Source: Asterochloris sp. CNOR1 (lineage: Eukaryota > Chlorophyta > Trebouxiophyceae > Trebouxiales > Trebouxiaceae). Taken from it: DNA of 64,000 nt. The stretch spans positions 3,720,001 through 3,784,000 of the forward strand of contig OZ017750.1 in assembly GCA_963969365.1 (NCBI GenBank), written 5' to 3'. The notes under the pieces were generated by a model. That model worked only from the letters and a program-made list of their open reading frames with translations. It did not search any database and had not been told where the DNA came from. Made by a program: the position numbers and the translations under genes. Below, one piece after another: positions 57,801 to 64,000 of the stretch; position 1 is the stretch's first letter, and every line of letters begins with the position of its first letter.

Positions 57801-60800
57801 GTGGGGCTGGATGATGGCGAGCTGGCTGCCGCATCTGCTGTGCTGGGACCATCCTGCTGTGCCTCCTTCTCTGCTGCCACGCTGGTCTCTGTTGCTGAGA
57901 AGCGAGAGCTGAAATTGCCGTCCTCAGGCAGCGGCCGGAACCCAAACTCCTTGACATCACCTGCAGGCCAGGTGAGAGTGGTCCTTGTGAGACTAGCCGC
58001 AGGGGCAGGAGTCAGACGTGTTTCTGTCTGCCTGACATAGCAGGCAGAGCCGGTCACCTGGAGACCAAGAGGGCAGATAACACAGGAGGCAGAACACTGC
58101 TGTAGGCAGCTCCCTGACATCACCTGCAAGCCACCCACAGTGCAGGCAGAGCCAGCCTTCTTGAGTGAAGAACTCGACTTGTGCAGCCTTGGTGCGCAGC
58201 CACCCCATGCTGCAACAATCTGCAGGCCATTTTGCCAGGCCAAGTAGTGCGCCAATCCTGCTCTGAAACTGCATTGTCCTGTCCTGGACAGTCTGCGAGG
58301 CCAACCCCTTTCATGAAGCAGTCCCCTCCCCACTGGGCCCTCTCCCTCACACAGCACATCCCAGCCATGATTTACCTATCCGGCGGGCCATCTTGCCACC
58401 CACATGGTATGCTCCGCCTGCTCCAAAGCCGCCGATGATGGTGGCAGCTCCCACGCTGCTGCCCATGACGCCTGTGACTGCAGTGGCTGCTGCTGCGCTG
58501 CCCCCGACGGTGCTGATCGCAGTGCCTGTGACTGCCGCAATGGCAGGGGCTGCCAGGCCGCCTGCAGGTGTAGCAACAACTCTATAATTTTAGACCATCA
58601 CATGTACAGGCGCAGTAATGCTTGTTTGCCAGCGGACATGCACACCTGAAGGCGCAGCACCACACACTCTCCAGCAGAGGGGAGCAGCAGGGCTTCACAA
58701 ACTCTGCATCCTCCGCAACGAGACCTGCTGTTGCTTCTGACTAGTCAGCAACACACCTCCACCCAAATACAAAACATTGACTGGGCAGGCATGATGCCAG
58801 CATCATATGCAGAGGCCTCCCCTCACATAGCACCTTCACAGTTCATGCAAGGCAGCTATCACAAGATGGTGCCTTGCAGATGGCTGCAGCATATGCTGAG
58901 TCCTCCCCTCACATAGCACCTTCACAAGTCATGCAAGGCAGCAACCCCAAGATGGTGCCTTGCAGATGGCAGCCATCTGCAAGGCATCAGCAAGATAGCA
59001 GACGCTCCTGCTTTAGCCAGGACGGCGCTAATATGATTGGTCCATGCCAGGGGCACCAGTGACAGCCAGTGTCATTTAAGTGCACCTGTGATAATCAAAG
59101 AGACATTGTGTTCACTCCACAGTGTACCTGTGACCGCAAGGAGGGCGCCTCCGCCCACAGCTGCAGCGCCGATGGCTGCATAGCGACCCCAGCTGGTGCC
59201 CTGGGACTTGCTGGCATCCTCAGCTGCCACCTCCGGAGGCTGCAGCAACAGCTGACGTAATCATCATTTCAGGCAATGGGATGTCAGCCAGGCCTCAGGG
59301 GATGCACATAACAGACAGATATGGGGCACCCCAGGCAATGCAGCAGCGTGCCTTGTGCTGCACATGAATACAGCACGAAAAGCTTATCTGGAGCACACAA
59401 TATCTGGCCCAGACAGATATCCAGCAGCCGACTAGTTCACGTGACCCCCAGGGCATGCCGCAATGCTGCACGCAGAATGGCCAGCTCGCGCCAGCTGTCA
59501 GTATCTGGAAGGCATTGCAGCGACGCTGTCATGGTCCACAGACTCTTAAATTGCAGGCTGCGCCGTAAAGTAGCAGCCCCTCTAGTTGACTGCTGAACAG
59601 CAGCAGGGGCTCTCAATCAGGACAGCATTCTGCCTCCTCTCGCAGCACTGTTTCCAACACATCATAGCAGGCCTGTTCATTGTGACTGCTCCCAGACAGT
59701 GAACGGTCTGCTGAAAAATGGCGCAGCTCTCACCCTGCCTGCTACTCCAATTTGATCACGCTGCCACCAAATCAAGGGAGGCCTCATCAAATTTGCCTCA
59801 GAAGCAGCAGAGGGCCTCTACTTGCCGTGTGGCTCTCACCTCTGCCTCCTGCGCGACCAGGCACTCATATTTGGCCACCACCTGCCAGGGCACGTTGAGC
59901 CACTGTGCCACGCGCTTCATGGCCACGCGGCCCCTCGCGTCAAACCAGCGCAGCTGCGGCTGAGTCTGCACCTCCTCGGCCGGCAGCTCTGCTGCCTCGG
60001 CTGACCTGCCGCCAGCAGGCGCATCAGCGTCAGCTGCTGCGCTGCCTGCCTGCTGGCTGCTGGGCTGGCCGGCAGAGGCCTGGGCCGCAGCTGGAGCAGG
60101 GCGACTGCTGGCCACCTTTGCTGCCTCAGGCCCCAAAGCAGCACCTTGCGCCGTGGCTGAGGGGGCTTGCTGGTGGCCTGTGATGGCTGCGCTGGGCTGC
60201 AGCTTTTTGTCGCTCCCTGCCTCCCGCTCCTGGGCCTCCTGCATCACGCTCTGCAGCGTGGGCATCTGGGATTTGCCGAGGCAGGCGTGCAGCAGCTCGC
60301 TGAGCGCAGCGATGGCCTGAGCTGATACTGCGGCCTGCTGCTGCTCCTGGCGTCCCCTGGCAGCCAGCTGGGAGGCGGACAGCTGGTCGGTGCCGCCCCG
60401 CAGGCCCTGCACTGCCTCTGCTGCAGACGTCTGTGGTTCTGCAGATGCGCTCTCAGCAGCTGACGAGGTTGTGAACTCGGAGCCCAGCAGATCTGCAGGC
60501 ACAAGCCACCTGTGTGTCCTCCTGAAGGGTGATCTGGTGGTGCAGCCTTGGGCAGCCTGATGTGGCATACCAACCCCATGCTTCTTCAGGAGTCAGCAGC
60601 CTGCAGGTGGCAGGCATGCAGGCAGGGCCGGGCTGTTACATCAGCCGGTGTCGTTAGGAGCCAGAGCTGAGCTTACTCGCCCTGCCTTCCAGCTTGTCGC
60701 CCCCTTGATTGCAAGCCAGGCAGCAAAAAGTTTCGGTGGGGCTCATGATGCTGCATCTGCGGCCAGTTCTGGTATGCTGCTGCCAGCCTGGGCAGCATCC

Positions 60801-62658
60801 GTGCTGGCACACTATATGCAGCCTGTCTGTTGGGTGGTTCAGCAGGGTCGGCCCTCAATGGCATTTTGGCAGGGTCCTGCTTCGTGCCAACTTGTACAGC
60901 ATGGTTGGCACCTCATGCTGGATGTGGAACGGCGTCTTGAGGGCATTGCACTAGTACAAATGCTGAGCGTGGCAAGCCATGGCCCCTTGGCTTGGGCAAA
61001 TCAAGCTGTGCCAGCGGTCTGGTTCCCTGCTTATTCTAAGCCTGTAGAGAGCCTTGCACTCTGCTCACGCCTGCCCCGCAAGATCAAATGCAAGCGCTCT
61101 AAAAAAAGCAGCCTGCCACGTGTTGAGCCAATGTTTTTTGTGCTTGTGTGCAATGCTGCAATCACCTGTAGATGATGAAGACAATTGGCCTTAGTCTTAC
61201 ATGCGCTGTTGCATGCTGGCGTCTCTCTGACAGAGGCACCCTGGCCAACTTGCACGCCATGCCGCCTGCCCACTCGCGGTGCCATCCTGTGGGCACATGC
61301 ACTGCAGAATGTCCTGCAGGTGCGATCAGCCACCTCTTCACCTGCAGGCGGTTGCTGCACCTCATGCTACTTGTGCTGCGCCAGATCACTGCCCACCTGC
61401 AATAGCAGGTTTTGGTGACCTTGCCTTCCCCACCAAGTCAGTTAGGTTCCCCTGCAGTGCTGGGCCTGCCCCTCTTATGAGGTGATGACCAGCCTCCACC
61501 CACAACAACAATGCCGTTTCACATGCTACCTGCAGTGCCAGGGTCTGCAGCGGGCTGCTCCTCCTGCAAGCGCATGCGCTGGAGGTCTCCCTCCAGGTCC
61601 TCGTCCAGCTCATCCCCAGCCTGGGACACCTCCTGCTCCATGCGACCCTCCTGCGCCTGAACAGGCACATGGCGGTCAGCAACCACGCTCAGTGCATGTA
61701 GGCAGCAGCCCCTGGTTCCACGCTGCCGTCCTGTGTCTGCAGCAGTGAACAGAAACATGACAAGGAGTCGTTGCTAGATGTCTCTTCCCCTGCTGCAGGC
61801 GCATGGTGCACAAGCAGGTCTATCAAGGCAAGCCCACATGCTCTGCACCTGCAGTACATGCCATGCCCGGGCAAAAGCTTCTGCACAAAGTATAAAAGCC
61901 GCACAGCCTGACACACGAGTATTGGCACAACCAATGCCTGCAGCAAGTGCGCGGGAGCTGCCTCCTTGGTCACCTAGGCCCAGCTGACACTGGCCCAGAT
62001 GTACTTTCCGCTCTTCCCAGACATCTGCAGGGCCGGCTTTTTGCAGCCTGTGCAATCCTGCTGATGCTGTGTCTAACAGCTGGACGCAAGCGCCAGCGCA
62101 GCGGCCACCTCCATCAGGTAATCCGCAAGTCACACCTGCTGGTGCTTCTCGGTCGGCGTCAGGCCACGCCTGGAGGCCAGTGCCACACTGTCGGCTGAGG
62201 GTTGCGGCAACTGCTTGAGCGCATGGTCCACGGCAGCTCTGTGAGTGGCCACAGCCTCTGCGATGGCCACGCTGCTGCTGGGTAGGCGCCTGACAGCTGG
62301 CCATTCTGCCTCCGGGATGCCCAGGTGGCTGAGCACGCGTTCAAGCAGGCCGCCTGGCCCCAGCAAGTCCAGGCTGGCTGCATCCAGGTTCGCGCCACTG
62401 ACCCTGCATGATGCTTGATGACCTGAATGAATGTGGCACAGCTTCTGGGTGCGTGCATTTGGGCGCATGGCACAAACCGGGTGCACCTGTGCATATCATG
62501 GCCCTTGTCCGCGCGCAGCCCCTGCAGTCAGGACATGATGTTAGCATCCATGGGCATCAAATGCGGACCAGATCTGCCATCGAGCTCGCCTGGGTGACAT
62601 GAAGAGCAATCGAGAACAGGCTGCCAGAAGCTGTAGCTGCCTGTGAGCTCAAAGACAT
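51865..62658 (-). CDS. TMCO4/DUF726-family membrane alpha/beta-hydrolase
   Basis: Exons (minus), all in phase: 62403-62136, 61656-61530, 60492-59840, 59239-59128, 58561-58376, 57960-57748, 57174-57095, 56534-56417, 56180-56068, 55134-55022, 54112-54032, 53344-53174, 52305-52166, 51938-51865; about 815 aa plus an unresolved N-terminus. A candidate first exon starts at ATG 62658 (MSLSSQAATASGSLFSIALH) but its splice is unclear. The third exon is long and Ala/Gln-rich, low complexity, ending WFDARGRVAMKRVAQWL. Then a Gly/Ala-rich hydrophobic segment (GAAAVGGGALLAVTGG, AIAAVTGTAIS, GAGGAYHVGGKMARRI) predicts membrane insertion. The hydrolase part has VTLVGYSMGARLIYHCLLEL (nucleophile elbow GYSMG), SVVAGRFVNGFSKQDW and LFRSTSGFIRPAAG. 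The family includes human TMCO4 and yeast Mil1; the substrate is unknown. Confidence 0.9.
56555..56830 (-). repeat. About 25-30-bp minisatellite in TMCO4 intron
   Basis: Imperfect repeats of GGGCGCAGCA(T/G)GA(G/A)G(G/A)CTT with TTGTCAGGGC or TTCTTGGGGC linkers recur about nine times between the exons at 57095 and 56534. Confidence 0.8.
58100..58140 (-). repeat. Decayed copy of TMCO4 exon 57960 acceptor edge
   Basis: On the minus strand, CTTGCAGGTGATGTCAGGGAG (boundary about 58128) parallels the real CCTGCAG|GTGATGTCAAGGAG at 57960. The copy encodes GDVREL versus GDVKEF. The offset is about 168 bp. Confidence 0.85.
58816..58987. repeat. 86-bp tandem duplication in TMCO4 intron
   Basis: The block beginning CCTCCCCTCACATAGCACC at 58816 recurs at 58902 with few differences (including ATGCAAGGCAGC at 58845 and 58931 and GATGGTGCCTTGCAGATGGC). 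A third partial, inverted-looking piece (GCCATCTGCAAGGCATC) follows at about 58974. Confidence 0.95.
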
Positions 62659-62874
62659 GACGACCAGCCTTTAAAAGCACCGAGCTTCGGTGTCAAGTTA
62701 CCAATCTACTGTTCTGAGCATTTGCATTGTCAATTTTAATCTGGTGTGTAGATGCCAGGCCAAATGTGGTTTGAAGGAGTTGCGGAATGATGCATTTTCA
62801 TGGTTGCACCAGCCGCAGGGCTGCTCTGCATCATTTTGGAGACTCTGAGCGAACAGCAATTGCACCGCATGTCG
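62659..62874. other. Intergenic, BUD31-like 3' end to TMCO4 start
   Basis: About 216 bp of AT-richer sequence containing the 3' UTR of the upstream minus gene and the probable TMCO4 promoter. No gene is seen. Confidence 0.5.
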
Positions 62875-63781
62875 CTAGTCTAATGATACAGCAGCTTTGC
62901 CGCCTGTGAGGGCTGTCAGTCGCCGTTTCACATCCTCGTCCAGCTCATCTTCATCATCTGGACCTGCCCTCTTGCGGGAGGGCTGGGCTGGCGCCTCTCC
63001 CTGGCCCCACTGCGCAGTGTGCTCTGCTGCAGCTGCCTGCTCATCATCCATCGGCGTGTTCCACCTGCTCAAGCATGCGAATTCTGCGCGGCATTGCATG
63101 TAATGCATGCACATCAGCCCCTGCAGCAGCCCGGCCAGGCAGTGCACCACCATGCAAGCAGGGCGTCTGACTCCAGCATGGTTGCAGCAGACTCGCTCTC
63201 CAGCGCAGGGCTTCCAGGCAGCATCTGCTTCTGTCATAGAACATGCAGCTCTAGCCAGCCCCTCACCAGATGGGACCGCCAAACTTGCCATCCCCAGAGC
63301 AGCAGCTGATGCAGCCGATCTGCACATCTGGCGTGATCTTCTGCTGGGCTGCCCGTACTCTCATAGGCACCCTGCATCAGCCAGCGGGCAGCATTGCACA
63401 GCGAGTGAGGAATGGCATCGACTGTGAGGCCGAGCCGCATCAGGTGCCTGTCTGGTCCTGCCTTTGCTACTGTGCAGCTCCCCTGAGCAGTGCGGCAGAC
63501 TCCTGGTGACCCTTGCCACACATGAGCCAGGCCATTTCAAAGCTGCATTTGCACTGCACAGCCAGCAGCCAGGACTCAGAAGGTCACACTGGCTGGCCCC
63601 ACTACCAGCAGGGGAGTGCTCGCTAGCTTGCTAGCTGTGCTCACCTGCAATGTGAGGTGGTGCCAAAGTTGTGATTGCCCTTCTGGATGGCCAGCATGGA
63701 GCACAGGATCTCATAGCCAGGCTTTCGCCACTTGGCTATGAGGGGGCCATCAGCGATCTTCTCACGGACCAGGTAGTCAAA
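62875..63781 (-). CDS. BUD31/G10-like spliceosomal protein (3' part)
   Basis: Three in-phase minus exons: 63781-63645, 63371-63267, 63064-62875 (stop TAG). The first gives FDYLVREKIADGPLIAKWRK then PGYEILCSMLAIQKGNHNF, GTTSHCRVP, which lines up with the BUD31 core (LIAKWKKxGYExLC...IQ...NFGTTCxCRVP) with the same spacing. After it come a cysteine cluster (GCISCCSGDGKFGGPIWW) and an unusual tail: WNTPMDDEQAAAAEH, SRKRAGPDDEDELDEDVKRR, LTALTGG. Ordinary BUD31 ends shortly after the cysteine cluster, so the roughly 65-residue acidic/basic tail is atypical. BUD31 is a zinc-binding component of activated spliceosomes (family knowledge). The 5' exons lie beyond the window. It could instead be a BUD31-related paralogue. 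Confidence 0.65.
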
Positions 63782-64000
63782 CTGCACAGCCACAACCAGG
63801 GGTTTGCGGTGGTGGGCAGGTGCTTGCTGTCATGCAACATGGAGGTGCAAGTCTGAGATGCGCATTGAAACTTGTGCACCATTGCAATTGAGCAGGCGCT
63901 TGATGCCATCACTGCACACGGGAAGCTGTAAAGACAGCTAAGCCTGCTCGGCATGCACCAGTCAAAGCTTGAGGCCCACTGCGATGCTCAGAGTGACACA
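63782..64000. other. Right edge, no exon recognised
   Basis: Upstream of the first visible BUD31-like exon; probably intron. No coding pattern in phase with the exon at 63781 was found. Confidence 0.4.

Noticed and set aside
1-64000. CRISPR arrays, bacterial operons, insertion sequences
   Set aside because: The repeats are exon-edge duplications and minisatellites in spliceosomal introns; no transposase or reverse transcriptase frame, target-site duplication or CRISPR spacing was seen.

Overview
This window looks like nuclear DNA of a green alga, most probably a trebouxiophyte relative of Chlorella, Coccomyxa or Trebouxia. The genes are broken into many short exons by introns of about 100-900 bp with GT(G/A)AG donors and almost uniform TGCAG acceptors. 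The gene set is plant-like: an ERF-type AP2 factor, a plant-type monofunctional aspartate kinase and a microsomal P450. A chlorophyte TGTAA poly(A) element follows the aspartate kinase stop. The species cannot be named from sequence alone. All exon models below were built by hand from reading frames, splice-site phase and remembered family motifs.

Layout: (1) 1-1535, minus, partial Arg/Gln-rich protein of unknown function. (2) 2852-26409, plus, a DDX60-like Ski2-family DEVH-box RNA helicase of about 34 exons. (3) 26464-30121, minus, TruB-family tRNA pseudouridine synthase, 6 exons, 314 aa. (4) 31958-37688, plus, cytochrome P450, 14 exons. (5) about 38359-39317, minus, an unidentified gene seen as exon-like patches. 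(6) 39484-45832, plus, aspartate kinase with two ACT domains, 10 exons, 549 aa. (7) 46016-47192, minus, leucine-rich-repeat protein with a large final exon. (8) 48004-50970, plus, AP2/ERF transcription factor, 5 exons. (9) 51865-about 62658, minus, TMCO4/DUF726 membrane alpha/beta-hydrolase, at least 14 exons. (10) 62875-63781, minus, 3' part of a BUD31/G10-like splicing protein. From gene 1 to gene 9 orientation alternates strictly, so every junction is head-to-head or tail-to-tail; only genes 9 and 10 are head-to-tail. The genes do not form one pathway.

The most striking signal is inside the introns. Many introns hold tandem, decaying copies of the adjoining exon edge together with its splice site. 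Units are about 75-115 bp; in several arrays the nearest copies are the best matches. The copies occur upstream of acceptors (DDX60 exons 4, 5, 8, 12, 14, 21, 31, 34; TruB exon 3; aspartate kinase exons 4, 5, 8) and downstream of donors (DDX60 exons 8, 10, 21, 23, 30; aspartate kinase exons 4 and 6). The entire first exon of the helicase is also duplicated about 1 kb upstream. This suggests recurrent duplication across exon-intron boundaries as a way of lengthening introns and creating decoy splice sites. Also present are a 47-bp minisatellite inside a helicase intron and a near-perfect 38-bp-arm inverted repeat inside a TruB intron.
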